Assembly (NCBI GenBank): GCA_041583135.1
Contig: JBFHGJ010000010.1
Coordinates: 37,717-101,716 of the forward strand
Direction: 5' to 3'
Source: JABSOG01 sp041583135
GTDB lineage: Bacteria; Pseudomonadota; Gammaproteobacteria; Enterobacterales; Alteromonadaceae
DNA length: 64,000 nucleotides
Every line of letters starts with the position of its first letter. Position 1 is the stretch's first letter. Of this stretch, positions 24,736 to 33,165 are shown piece after piece. The notes beneath the pieces are model-generated. The model was not told where the DNA came from. It did no database searches and saw only the letters and a list, made by a program, of their open reading frames with translations. The position numbers and the translations under genes were made by a program.

Positions 24736-25692
24736 ATGAAAACAAATGCAAACATGAATTGGCAAGTCGCGACGGCAAAACTCTTACAAATAAAATCGAT
24801 GGCGGTTGCCTTTATCTCTCAATGTCGAAAAGATCAAATTACCATGGTGGCGGGCTATCTCACGTTTGTCTCGCTGCTTTCTGTGGTGCCTTTGGTGTCG
24901 GTAACCTTTTCAATATTAAAAGCGTTTCCGGTGTTCGAATCCTTTAAACTGGAAATCGAAGACTTTATCTACAACAACTTTGTGCCCAATTCCTCTGAGC
25001 AGATTCAGCTGTACATCAATAGCTTTGTCAACAATACCTCCAAAATGACGGCTATCGGCATTGTGGTGCTGATTTTTGTGGCGCTGTCGCTGATCTCCAG
25101 TATCGATAAAACCCTCAATCAAATATTTAATACCAAGCGCACAAGGCCGGTGGTGATCTCTTTTGCCGTGTACTGGATGGTGTTGACGCTAGGGCCTGTG
25201 TTTGTCGGTTTGAGCCTAGGAGCAACTTCTTACATTGTGTCGATAGCGGCAATGGCCGACAGTTATACCCCGGGGGTATCTGATTTATTTATTAAATTTC
25301 TGCCCTTTGCCTTATCGACGCTAGCCTTTGTCTTGCTATTTATGATCGTGCCCGATACTACGGTGAAATTTAAAGCGGCACTTGGCGGCGCCATCGTTGC
25401 GGCGGTGTTGTTTGAAGCGTCAAAACGTGGCTTTGCATTGTACATTACCAGCTTTCCTTCTTATCAGGTGATTTACGGCGCGCTCGCTGCCATTCCTATT
25501 CTGTTTGTGTGGGTCTATGTGTCTTGGATTGTGGTGTTGATCGGTGCCGAATGTACGGTGTTTATCGATAAGTTCAATCTGCTGGAGCATTTGTTGCCGG
25601 GTAAAAACACGGCGTTGGCCGAGTTGCCCGAGCATCAGCAGCCAAGCCAAGAAAACAGTCAAGATCCCTCAGCCAATTCAACTAAGAGATAA
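24736..25692 (+). CDS. yihY: YihY/UPF0761 (BrkB-family) inner-membrane protein
   Basis: 318 residues with about six transmembrane helices (first around 38-65, GYLTFVSLLSVVPLVSVTFSIL, which carries the family signature). Family function is unsettled; the old RNase BN assignment was an error. First gene of a run yihY-pip-dtd-yiiD. In E. coli yihY, dtd and yiiD are also adjacent, so this is an ancestral order with pip added. Hydrophilic C-terminal tail (PEHQQPSQENSQDP). Confidence 0.93.
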   Translation: MKTNANMNWQVATAKLLQIKSMAVAFISQCRKDQITMVAGYLTFVSLLSVVPLVSVTFSILKAFPVFESFKLEIEDFIYNNFVPNSSEQIQLYINSFVNNTSKMTAIGIVVLIFVALSLISSIDKTLNQIFNTKRTRPVVISFAVYWMVLTLGPVFVGLSLGATSYIVSIAAMADSYTPGVSDLFIKFLPFALSTLAFVLLFMIVPDTTVKFKAALGGAIVAAVLFEASKRGFALYITSFPSYQVIYGALAAIPILFVWVYVSWIVVLIGAECTVFIDKFNLLEHLLPGKNTALAELPEHQQPSQENSQDPSANSTKR

Positions 25693-25696
25693 CATT

Positions 25697-26668
25697 ATGC
25701 GCGGACTGTACCCTTCTATCCAATCCAATGACGCATGGTCGATAGAGACCGAGGACGGCCACAGCGTTTATGTTGAAGAGTCGGGTAATCCACAGGGGAT
25801 AGCGGTTATCTTCTGCCATGGTGGACCCGGTGGGGCCTCATGTGAAACCCATCGTTGTTTTTTCGACCCCGAACTTTACCGTATTATTTTATTCGACCAA
25901 CGTGGTTGTGGTCGGTCAACGCCTCATGCCGGGCTTGAAAACAACACCACTTGGGATTTACTCAGTGACATGGAGTTTATCCGCGAGCATCTGAATATCG
26001 AGCGCTGGGTAGTTGCCGGCGGCTCTTGGGGTACCACGTTATCTTTAGTCTATGCCATCAATTACCCTGAGCGGGTTTTAGGGCTGATTTTGCGCGGCAT
26101 ATTCCTTGCCCGAGAGCAAGACTATCACTGGCTCTATGGCCGCAATGGTGGCGCAGCTCAAATATTTCCTGAGCATTATCAGGAGTTTGATGCCTTGATT
26201 GCAGAGGCAAAAGAGGGGGATCAGCTTAAGGCTTATTACCAATTGCTCACCAGTGACAATGAAATCGAGCGCCTTCACGCCGCCAAAGTCTGGTCGATTT
26301 GGGAGGGCAGTATTTCGACATTGCTGCCGAAAAAGGAGGTTAAAGCCCACTGCTCCGAGGCTCATGCCGCGCTCAGTTTGGCGCGATTGGAATGCCATTA
26401 CTTTGTCAACAACTGCTTTTTAGCTGAAAACTACATCCTCGATAACATCGATAAAATCAATGAGATCCCAGGCTATATCATCCATGGTCGCTACGATGTC
26501 GTGTGCAAAATCGAAAATGCCTTCACCCTCGATTCACAGTGGGCAAATGGCCAATTGCAAGTCATACCGGCCGCTGGCCATTCAGGGTTCGAACCTGCAA
26601 TTGCCGATGCCCTATGTCGCGCCTCTGACGAAATGGCTGTATTTCTAAACAAGAAGGATATCGATTGA
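25697..26668 (+). CDS. pip: proline iminopeptidase
   Basis: 323 residues, alpha/beta hydrolase of peptidase family S33. It releases N-terminal proline from peptides in the cytoplasm. Oxyanion motif HGGPGG (41-46), DQRGCGRS, and nucleophile elbow GGSWGTTL with Ser110; the terminal His is in PAAGHSGFEP. The start MRGLYPSIQSND is chosen for family agreement and AAGAGAT upstream; the frame is open for another 51 codons upstream but runs through yihY. It begins 5 nt after the yihY stop, and its stop overlaps the dtd ATG (TGATG). Confidence 0.96.
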   Translation: MRGLYPSIQSNDAWSIETEDGHSVYVEESGNPQGIAVIFCHGGPGGASCETHRCFFDPELYRIILFDQRGCGRSTPHAGLENNTTWDLLSDMEFIREHLNIERWVVAGGSWGTTLSLVYAINYPERVLGLILRGIFLAREQDYHWLYGRNGGAAQIFPEHYQEFDALIAEAKEGDQLKAYYQLLTSDNEIERLHAAKVWSIWEGSISTLLPKKEVKAHCSEAHAALSLARLECHYFVNNCFLAENYILDNIDKINEIPGYIIHGRYDVVCKIENAFTLDSQWANGQLQVIPAAGHSGFEPAIADALCRASDEMAVFLNKKDID

Positions 26669-27105
26669 TGATAGCGCTGATACAGCGAGTGCTTGAAGCC
26701 AAAGTGGTGGTCGATGGACAAACGGTGGGTGAGATTGGACAGGGACTTTTGGTTTATCTTGGGGTAGAAAAAGGCGATGATGAACACAAGGCTCAACGTT
26801 TGAGTGAACGGGTCGCCGGATATCGTATCTTCACCGACAATGAAGGTAAGATGAATCTCGATGTCACAGATAAAAGCCAGCAACTGTTGGTGGTGTCGCA
26901 ATTTACCCTAGCGGCAGATACCAAAAAGGGCCGCAGACCGAGCTTTTCTTCGGCGGCGCACCCGAGTGATGCCGAGCACTTATACCAAGTGTTTGTTCAG
27001 GCTCTAAAAGCCAAAGGGCTGACAGTGGCGACTGGCCAATTTGCTGCGGATATGAAAGTGCATTCAATTAACGACGGCCCTATCAATTTTAACCTGACGG
27101 TGTAA
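26668..27105 (+). CDS. dtd: D-aminoacyl-tRNA deacylase
   Basis: 145 residues, the E. coli length, starting MIALIQRV like the E. coli protein. It removes D-amino acids mischarged on tRNA. Conserved motifs SQFTLAAD (near 78-85, the Thr catalytic loop) and the cross-subunit NDGPINF near the C-terminus (the Gly-cisPro/NXGP motif) are intact. The ATG shares one base with the pip stop, showing translational coupling. Confidence 0.98.
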   Translation: MIALIQRVLEAKVVVDGQTVGEIGQGLLVYLGVEKGDDEHKAQRLSERVAGYRIFTDNEGKMNLDVTDKSQQLLVVSQFTLAADTKKGRRPSFSSAAHPSDAEHLYQVFVQALKAKGLTVATGQFAADMKVHSINDGPINFNLTV

Positions 27106-27116
27106 GAGAAAAATAA

Positions 27117-28013
27117 ATGTACCAAGTGATCACGCCAACCAGTGATGAGCAGTTTGAGGCTTATTTTCATTTTCGCTGGAAGCTTTTATGCAAGCCTTGG
27201 CAGCAGCCTCAAGGCTCGGAAAAGGACGAATATGATACCCACGGCATTCACCGCATGGTGGTGGATGAAAACAACAAGCCCATCGCCATTGGCAGGCTGC
27301 ATGTGACGTCTATGGAAGAAGGGCAAATTCGCCATATGGCGGTGCACCCCGAGCATCAAGGTCATGGCTTGGGCACTTTGATCATGATGTCGCTTGAAGA
27401 AGAAGCGAGAACGCAAGGTCTTAAGCGGTTGATCCTCAATGCGCGGGAGCAGTCGGTAGTGTTTTATACCAAGTTTGGCTTTGAGATCACAGGCGACGCG
27501 CCGACCTTGTTCGGTAAGATCCCACATCAGCAAATGCAGAAAAAACTGAGCGAGAGCGACATCATCATTCGTGACGCCAAATGGTGCCAGGAGCTGCAAC
27601 AGACTTGGCACGATACCATTCCAATCAGCCACACCATGGGCATCCGTATTCATCAATATACCGGCGAAGTGTTTGAGACTCGGGCACTGTTGAATCCGAA
27701 CATCAATCTACACGGCACCATGTTTGCCGGTAGTGTTTTTTCTCTGGCAACCCTGACTGGCTGGGGATTGGTGCATTTGTGGTTGCTCAGTGAGAAGCTA
27801 GAAGGCTCGATTGTACTGGGTGATGGCAACATCCACTACCATAAACCGGTGACACAGCAGCCAGGGGCGGTTGCGCGTAAATGTGATGTCGTCGGCGATC
27901 TTTCTCCGTTGGCAAAAGGCAAAAAGGCGAAACTCAAGATCACCGTTGAAGTGCGTGATGATGACGTGACTGTGGCAGAGTTTGTGGGATTGTACGTGGT
28001 TTTGCCTAAGTGA
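27117..28013 (+). CDS. yiiD: GNAT acetyltransferase - thioesterase fusion (YiiD family)
   Basis: 298 residues. The N-terminal GNAT domain (about 1-140) carries the acetyl-CoA loop VHPEHQGHGLGTLIM; the C-terminal YiiD_C hot-dog/thioesterase-like domain (about 155-298) carries LNPNINLHGTMFAGSVFSLATLTGWGLV. The same two-domain protein follows dtd in E. coli. It starts 11 nt after dtd and ends the operon. The acyl substrate is not evident; the fusion suggests work on acyl-CoA or acyl-ACP. Confidence 0.92.
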   Translation: MYQVITPTSDEQFEAYFHFRWKLLCKPWQQPQGSEKDEYDTHGIHRMVVDENNKPIAIGRLHVTSMEEGQIRHMAVHPEHQGHGLGTLIMMSLEEEARTQGLKRLILNAREQSVVFYTKFGFEITGDAPTLFGKIPHQQMQKKLSESDIIIRDAKWCQELQQTWHDTIPISHTMGIRIHQYTGEVFETRALLNPNINLHGTMFAGSVFSLATLTGWGLVHLWLLSEKLEGSIVLGDGNIHYHKPVTQQPGAVARKCDVVGDLSPLAKGKKAKLKITVEVRDDDVTVAEFVGLYVVLPK

Positions 28014-28134
28014 TTTGCGCCAAAGTTCGCATAACGCTAAAAACCCGCCTAAGATTATTGGGTGATCCGGATGTGTCCGGCTCTTTGATTGGTTATGTCT
28101 ATAGCAAAGGAATATTCATTCGAACTCGCGCCAT

Positions 28135-30837
28135 ATGTCAGATTTTAGCGTTTTAATTGCAGAGCCTAGTAAGACGGGGCGTCATATCTTCACTCAACTG
28201 GTCAGTCGCCTTGGGGTGATGGTGACATTTACCGAAACCGCCCATGAGACCGTGATTGAGGCTGCCAGGCAAAGATTTAACATGATTTGCCTGTCACAAA
28301 AACTGCCTGACGATGAAGGCATCAATGTCTGCGCAAAATTAAGAAAACTGGAACAGTATCGCGCTGTCATGGTGCTTTTGGTGACGCCGCAAAAAAGTGC
28401 CATCAACTATGACTATGCTTTTACCAATGGCGTAACCCAGTTGATAGGTAGGCATGAGCTTCATCGCTTCGTCCACGCCTTGGAATTGATGATTGAGCGT
28501 GCCAAGCCGATTGAAGGTCGAGTGCTGGTGGTTGAAGACTCCCGTGCACAAGCCGAGTATATTTCGGTGCTGCTCAAAAGTATGGGGCTTGAGGTTGTGG
28601 TTGTCGGCACGGGCGAGCAGGCAATTGAAAAGCTCAAAGTCGAAACCTTTTCGATGACCATGATAGATGTCGTATTGGCGGGCGCCATGACCGGGGTGGA
28701 ACTGGTGGACTATATTCGTACTCTGCCTGAGCCAAAAAACCGCATTCGGGTGCTGGCGATGTCGGCATATGAAGACCCCAGCCGCCGGATCAAACTGTTC
28801 AATTTAGGTGTCGATGACTTTATTACCAAGCCATTGGTGAGAGAGGAATTGGTGGCTCGGGTGAGAGGCTTGTTGTCACAGCACCATATTGTGGCCACCA
28901 ATATGGAAAACGAGCGTCTTAGCCGTAGCCTAAAACAACTGCTGGATAACTCGCCGGATGTGATTGCGCGGTTTAACCTTACCGGTGAACTGTTGTTTAT
29001 GAACCCGCGTATGGCGCAAGAGCTTGGGGTGAATAAAGATGCCCTCGTCGGTAAGCATTTCAGTGAGCTTGGGCTGTCAAAACAGACTGTTGAGGTGTAT
29101 CAAACGGCGATTAAGGAGCTGATCCGCTCTGAGCAGGTGGTGCGATATCAGCTGAGCGGCAAAAACAATGTCGAATTCGACATGCAGTTTTCGCCAGAGT
29201 TTGAAGATGGCAAAATTGTGTCTTTTATCAGCTCGGCGCGAGATATTACCAGCCTTAACGAACAGCAAAAAGATTTGATCTCGTCGAAACAAGCGCTCGA
29301 ATTGGCCAATGACGCCAAATCACGTTTTTTGGCGACGATGAGCCATGAATTGAGAACCCCACTCAATGCCATTGCTGGGTTTACCCAGCTGCTCAAAAAT
29401 AAGCTCAATGAACCGGGTGTCAATAAAGAGGAATTCGCGCAATTTTTACAACATATTGGTGAAAATAGCGCCAATTTGACCAACCTGATAGACGATGTAC
29501 TCGACTTATCGAGGATCGAAGCGGGTAAATTGCGCTCGCATTTGCAATCGGTAGACATTCATGCGTTGCTCGATGGCATCAAAGCTGGGTTTTCCAGTGC
29601 CTGCGAGGGGCGTAAGATCACACTTGATATCGTCATCGATGGTATTGAAAGCGGCCTGTTGGTGTTGGACAAAGCCAAGACCTTAACGATATTGAACAAC
29701 CTCATCGACAATGCCATCAAATTCTCTCACTATGGTGGTTTGGTCAGGGTCATTGTAAGGCAAAGGGACAACCTTGAGGTAGAGGTTATCGATCAGGGCA
29801 TTGGTATTCCAGAGAGCTTTACCGACCGTCTATTCGCGCCTTTTGAGCAGGTAGATAATTCGCGCACCAGAGATTACGGCGGTACCGGCTTAGGGTTGTC
29901 GATTGTGCACAAGTTTACACAGTTTCTTGGTGGGACTATTTTCATTACAAGCGTGGTCAACAAGGGGACCAATTGCCACTTGAGTCTGCCACTTGGCGAT
30001 CCAAGCGAGGTTGCCGAACAGGGGGAGTCGGAGCAGGAAGCTGCGCAGACCCAAGACAGTGCTATTATTGCCGGACAAAAGGTGTTGGTGGTTGAAGACT
30101 CATTAGTCAATCAGCAGCTGATGAAAGCCTGTTTGGAAAACTTGAACCTGAAAGTCGAGATTGCCCAAAATGGTATCGAAGGCATAGAGAAGTGTCTTGC
30201 TTGGCTACCGGATATCATCTTGATGGATATGCACATGCCGAAAATGGATGGAATGGAGGCTTGCATGAGGATCAGGCAACATTTTGCGCAAGATAAACTG
30301 CCGATATTTGCACTGTCTGCCGATGTGCATAAGGACTATATTCAAAAAGCTTTTGATAGTGGCATCAATGAATATCTTACCAAGCCGGTAGACTTTGACG
30401 TATTGAAACGTATGATGGCACAGTATCTCGCAAAGGATAACAACATAAACGATAAGCACCAGGTTGCTGATGAAGGAGTTAACTCTATGACCGAAGACAA
30501 AGTGCTCGATGTCGATAAGGGCATCGCATTTGCCGCCAATAACGCGGCTCTGTTTAAGCAGCTGTTAGAGACTTTTGTCAACCAGTATGCCCAATCGGCA
30601 GAACAACTGAGCGATTTATACCAGCAAGCCAACTATGATGAGGCAATGAAACTGGCTCATACCATGAAAGGTGTCAGTTCGACTTTGGGCATGGATAGCT
30701 TAAGCGAAGTGGCGAAAAAGATGCAGTTTGCTTTTGCCAACCAAGTGCTTGATGGCATCGAGGAACTCATTGCCGAATACAGCCGTTTGCTCGGTTGTGC
30801 TATTGAACAGGCCAAAGCCTACTGCGCCGCGGCTTAA
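28135..30837 (+). CDS. hybrid kinase REC-REC-PAS-HisKA-HATPase-REC-HPt
   Basis: 900 residues, soluble. Receiver 1 (about 4-120) is degenerate: the acceptor position is Ser54 in ICLSQKLPD and the usual KP is absent. Receiver 2 (128-248) keeps VVED and D178 in MIDVVLAG. PAS (about 262-375), HisKA with His404 in TMSHELRTPLN, HATPase_c (N-box ~520-530, GTGLGL ~583), receiver 3 with D698 in LMDMHMPKMDG, and an HPt domain with His842 in AHTMKGVSS complete the chain. It is a full phosphorelay in one polypeptide, of the BarA/ArcB logic but with two N-terminal receivers and no membrane helix. The output regulator is not adjacent. Confidence 0.93.
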   Translation: MSDFSVLIAEPSKTGRHIFTQLVSRLGVMVTFTETAHETVIEAARQRFNMICLSQKLPDDEGINVCAKLRKLEQYRAVMVLLVTPQKSAINYDYAFTNGVTQLIGRHELHRFVHALELMIERAKPIEGRVLVVEDSRAQAEYISVLLKSMGLEVVVVGTGEQAIEKLKVETFSMTMIDVVLAGAMTGVELVDYIRTLPEPKNRIRVLAMSAYEDPSRRIKLFNLGVDDFITKPLVREELVARVRGLLSQHHIVATNMENERLSRSLKQLLDNSPDVIARFNLTGELLFMNPRMAQELGVNKDALVGKHFSELGLSKQTVEVYQTAIKELIRSEQVVRYQLSGKNNVEFDMQFSPEFEDGKIVSFISSARDITSLNEQQKDLISSKQALELANDAKSRFLATMSHELRTPLNAIAGFTQLLKNKLNEPGVNKEEFAQFLQHIGENSANLTNLIDDVLDLSRIEAGKLRSHLQSVDIHALLDGIKAGFSSACEGRKITLDIVIDGIESGLLVLDKAKTLTILNNLIDNAIKFSHYGGLVRVIVRQRDNLEVEVIDQGIGIPESFTDRLFAPFEQVDNSRTRDYGGTGLGLSIVHKFTQFLGGTIFITSVVNKGTNCHLSLPLGDPSEVAEQGESEQEAAQTQDSAIIAGQKVLVVEDSLVNQQLMKACLENLNLKVEIAQNGIEGIEKCLAWLPDIILMDMHMPKMDGMEACMRIRQHFAQDKLPIFALSADVHKDYIQKAFDSGINEYLTKPVDFDVLKRMMAQYLAKDNNINDKHQVADEGVNSMTEDKVLDVDKGIAFAANNAALFKQLLETFVNQYAQSAEQLSDLYQQANYDEAMKLAHTMKGVSSTLGMDSLSEVAKKMQFAFANQVLDGIEELIAEYSRLLGCAIEQAKAYCAAA

Positions 30838-31008
30838 TGCGGCACCGACAAGGGGCGGGGGATCTCGCCAATTGTTGGTCTAAATCCCCACATATTCATT
30901 GCCTTGATTGTTTCTAATCTATAAAAGTCATTTTAAATCAGTGAGTTAAAAGTTGGTCTTTGATTTGCTTTAATGCCCACAATGTTTAAACCAATAAGAG
31001 ATTGTTAA

Positions 31009-31707
31009 ATGAAAAAATTACTCGTGCCAGCGTTGGCCGTATCGATGTTATCAGGCTGTGTTGTGGTCGTTGGTGATGTTGATGATAGACCTGTTGAGCA
31101 TTTCTCTCGCCATTTAAGCATTCCAGCAGGCAGTATTGACCGTTTGAATATTGATGCCGGTGCTGGCTATTTGAAAGTCACTGGGGTGGCGGGGCTAGAT
31201 AAAATTGAAGTGGATGCCGAAATTTGGGCGCATTCGCGCAGCGAAAGCGACTACCGTCTCACCTTGGATGGTTTTGGCAGCAATGCCGAATTGATTGCCG
31301 AACCGTATCGTAATCAAGGAATGAGATTTAATGTTGGTGGCTCGGCCCGCATCGATTTGACAGTTAGGGTGCCACAACATTTGATGCTCGATATTGATGA
31401 CGGCTCTGGCGATATGCTGGTGAAAGAGGTGGATGGTAAGGTCATTATCGAGGATGGTTCGGGGCGTATTGATGTGCAAAGGCTCGGCGGCGATCTTAAA
31501 ATCGATGATGGCTCCGGCGAGATCTTGATCGATGATGTTGCCGGTAATGTGACCATCTCAGACGGCTCTGGCGACATGTTTGTGAGAAATGTCGGCAAAA
31601 CGCTGACCATAGATGATGGCTCGGGTGACATAGATGTCAGCAATATCCATGAACTCAAAATTGAAGAGTCAGGCTCTGGCGACGTTTCTGTCAACGACGC
31701 AGAATAA
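31009..31707 (+). CDS. DUF4097-type lipoprotein with DGSGD repeats
   Basis: 232 residues. Lipobox LSGC gives Cys17. The C-terminal half is a run of about six ~19-residue repeats centred on D-G-S-G-[DRE] (DIDDGSGDMLV, IEDGSGRIDV, IDDGSGEILI, ISDGSGDMFV, IDDGSGDIDV, ESGSGDVSV), the pattern of a right-handed parallel beta-helix in the DUF4097 putative-adhesin family. Surface or periplasmic role likely; function not established. Followed by a 10-bp hairpin and triple-hairpin element copy 2. Confidence 0.87.
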   Translation: MKKLLVPALAVSMLSGCVVVVGDVDDRPVEHFSRHLSIPAGSIDRLNIDAGAGYLKVTGVAGLDKIEVDAEIWAHSRSESDYRLTLDGFGSNAELIAEPYRNQGMRFNVGGSARIDLTVRVPQHLMLDIDDGSGDMLVKEVDGKVIIEDGSGRIDVQRLGGDLKIDDGSGEILIDDVAGNVTISDGSGDMFVRNVGKTLTIDDGSGDIDVSNIHELKIEESGSGDVSVNDAE

Positions 31708-31726
31708 GCACATCGGCATGGATTCA

Positions 31727-31750
31727 ATAGGCGGCCCGATGGCCGCCTAT
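31727..31750 (+). terminator. terminator-like hairpin after the DUF4097 gene
   Basis: ATAGGCGGCC (31727-31736), loop CGAT, GGCCGCCTAT (31741-31750): perfect 10-bp stem. No T-run follows on the plus strand because the triple-hairpin element starts within its last two bases, so strength is uncertain. Confidence 0.6.
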
Positions 31751-31816
31751 GTATAGGGATATACGGAATGTCTGCGTTGGAGGGAATATTCGCAGACGAT
31801 GTATAGGGATATACGG
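31749..31816 (+). repeat. 68-bp triple-hairpin element, copy 2
   Basis: Identical 18-bp flanks ATGTATAGGGATATACGG (31749-31766, 31799-31816), each containing the dyad GTATA-GGGA-TATAC, enclose 32 nt with the central stem TCTGCG/CGCAGA. It keeps the architecture and inner length of copy 1 (21669-21734), and base changes preserve pairing in every stem. Confidence 0.85.
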
Positions 31817-31848
31817 TTCGCCAAAGGCAGGTTAAAAGCCTGTTATTA

Positions 31849-32514
31849 TCAGGCCGTAATAGGCTCGATATAAAACAGCACCATAAAGTAATGGCAACTG
31901 GCTCCACCGAGCACAAATAGGTGCCAAATGGCATGGTTAAAAGGAATTTTATCCACCGCGTAAAAGATAGTGCCTATGGTATATATCACGCCGCTGGTGA
32001 TCAGCAGATTAAAGCCGTCATCGGGCATCTTGTGCCATAGCTCATTGATAATAAACAGTGCAAACCAGCCCATCAACAAATAGCTCAGTAGTGATAATTT
32101 GTGATATCTATCGCCAAAATAGAGCTTGAACATGATCCCCACAGCTGCGGCCCCCCAGATGATCAACAGCCCCGTTTGCGACAAATCACCTTCTAATGTT
32201 ACCAATAGAATTGGCGTGTAGGAACCGGCGATCAGCAGGTAAATGGCGCAATGATCGACCTGTTGAAAAAACAGCTTCCACCTAGGTGATTGTCTTGAAT
32301 GATAAATGGCCGATGCGGCGAATAGAACGATAAGCGTGCTGCCGTAAATTACTGCGCTGCTTAAGTGCTTGTCATTGTCTTTGCTGGTCAACAATAAAAA
32401 AGCGAGCCCAACAATACTGGCCAGCACGCCAAGCGCGTGGCTGATGGTATTGTAGAGCTCCTCTTTTGCCGTACAACCAGAAATATCACAGGGAATGGTT
32501 GGTGCTTTGCTCAT
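31849..32514 (-). CDS. hemolysin III family / PAQR membrane protein (TrhA-like)
   Basis: 221 residues, seven transmembrane helices. PAQR signatures: EELYNTISHALG near the start, SAIYHS, QVDHCAIYLLIAGSYTPILL and the C-terminal HAIWHLFVLGGASCHY; the conserved His and Ser/Asp form the putative zinc site. In E. coli the homologue (TrhA/YqfA) is implicated in membrane homeostasis, not haemolysis. Monocistronic. Confidence 0.94.
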   Translation of the reverse strand: MSKAPTIPCDISGCTAKEELYNTISHALGVLASIVGLAFLLLTSKDNDKHLSSAVIYGSTLIVLFAASAIYHSRQSPRWKLFFQQVDHCAIYLLIAGSYTPILLVTLEGDLSQTGLLIIWGAAAVGIMFKLYFGDRYHKLSLLSYLLMGWFALFIINELWHKMPDDGFNLLITSGVIYTIGTIFYAVDKIPFNHAIWHLFVLGGASCHYFMVLFYIEPITA

Positions 32515-32621
32515 GGCTATCTCCTTATACAGGTTGACAACTTGAGCTAATTATTCCCTCGGTTCGTTAAACTTTTGTGTCGGTGCCGTGTCAATTTAAT
32601 GTCGTTTGCCAGGTGCTCGAC

Positions 32622-32921
32622 TTAATAACAGATCATCGCGTAAAAGCCCAATTGCTTGGTGGTCTCAGACCAGATGACGTTAGACTGGATCAGCTTGGAT
32701 TTTTGAATACGCTTATTGATTTCGGTTTCAAAAAAGTCCCTGTCATCGCTAAAGAACATTTCACAATGATCCAGTTCGTCTTTGACTTTGGCGGTTGCAG
32801 GTACGGTATTGGCATAGGCAGGACTAAGCAACATCGAGTGTGCTTTGTCCGGTGATTGAAAAAACCATACCAGCGCTGCGCCAAACAACATGGACAAGAC
32901 AATTTTAAAATCGATTTTCAT
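32622..32921 (-). CDS. small single-pass membrane protein, unknown
   Basis: 99 residues. N-terminal hydrophobic segment (about 6-22, IVLSMLFGAALVWFF) as signal anchor, then a soluble part with DELDHCEMFFSDDRDFFETEINKRIQKSKL and two cysteines. No recognised domain. Weak ribosome site (AGTGGA) upstream. It lies alone between hemolysin III and the REC-GGDEF gene. Reality as a gene is likely but not certain. Confidence 0.6.
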   Translation of the reverse strand: MKIDFKIVLSMLFGAALVWFFQSPDKAHSMLLSPAYANTVPATAKVKDELDHCEMFFSDDRDFFETEINKRIQKSKLIQSNVIWSETTKQLGFYAMICY

Positions 32922-33165
32922 ATTATTTTTTCCACTTAAATATACATTAATTGAGATAACCGTCGCTCAGTCAACAAAGACTATCAGCCTCTATAGCATT
33001 ATTGTCAATAATTCGGATAAACGCCAACTTTTGCTCGGTGAACGTGCCTAAAATAACATAAATTTAATTTATCGATAGATAATTTAATTGCTTACTCGCT
33101 AACTCAATAATGTTGGTGTAATCTTCAGTATACCGAGCTTTACCGTTTGACTTCATTCTTCAGTC

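Noticed and set aside
26560..26610. GGTTCGAACC, looking like a tRNA T-loop
   Set aside because: It is inside the pip gene; no acceptor stem, anticodon arm or CCA end can be folded around it.
31314..31934. 206-codon minus-strand frame across the DUF4097 gene
   Set aside because: Antisense of the DGSGD repeats (giving SPEPSS repeats); it runs through a terminator hairpin and a repeat element.
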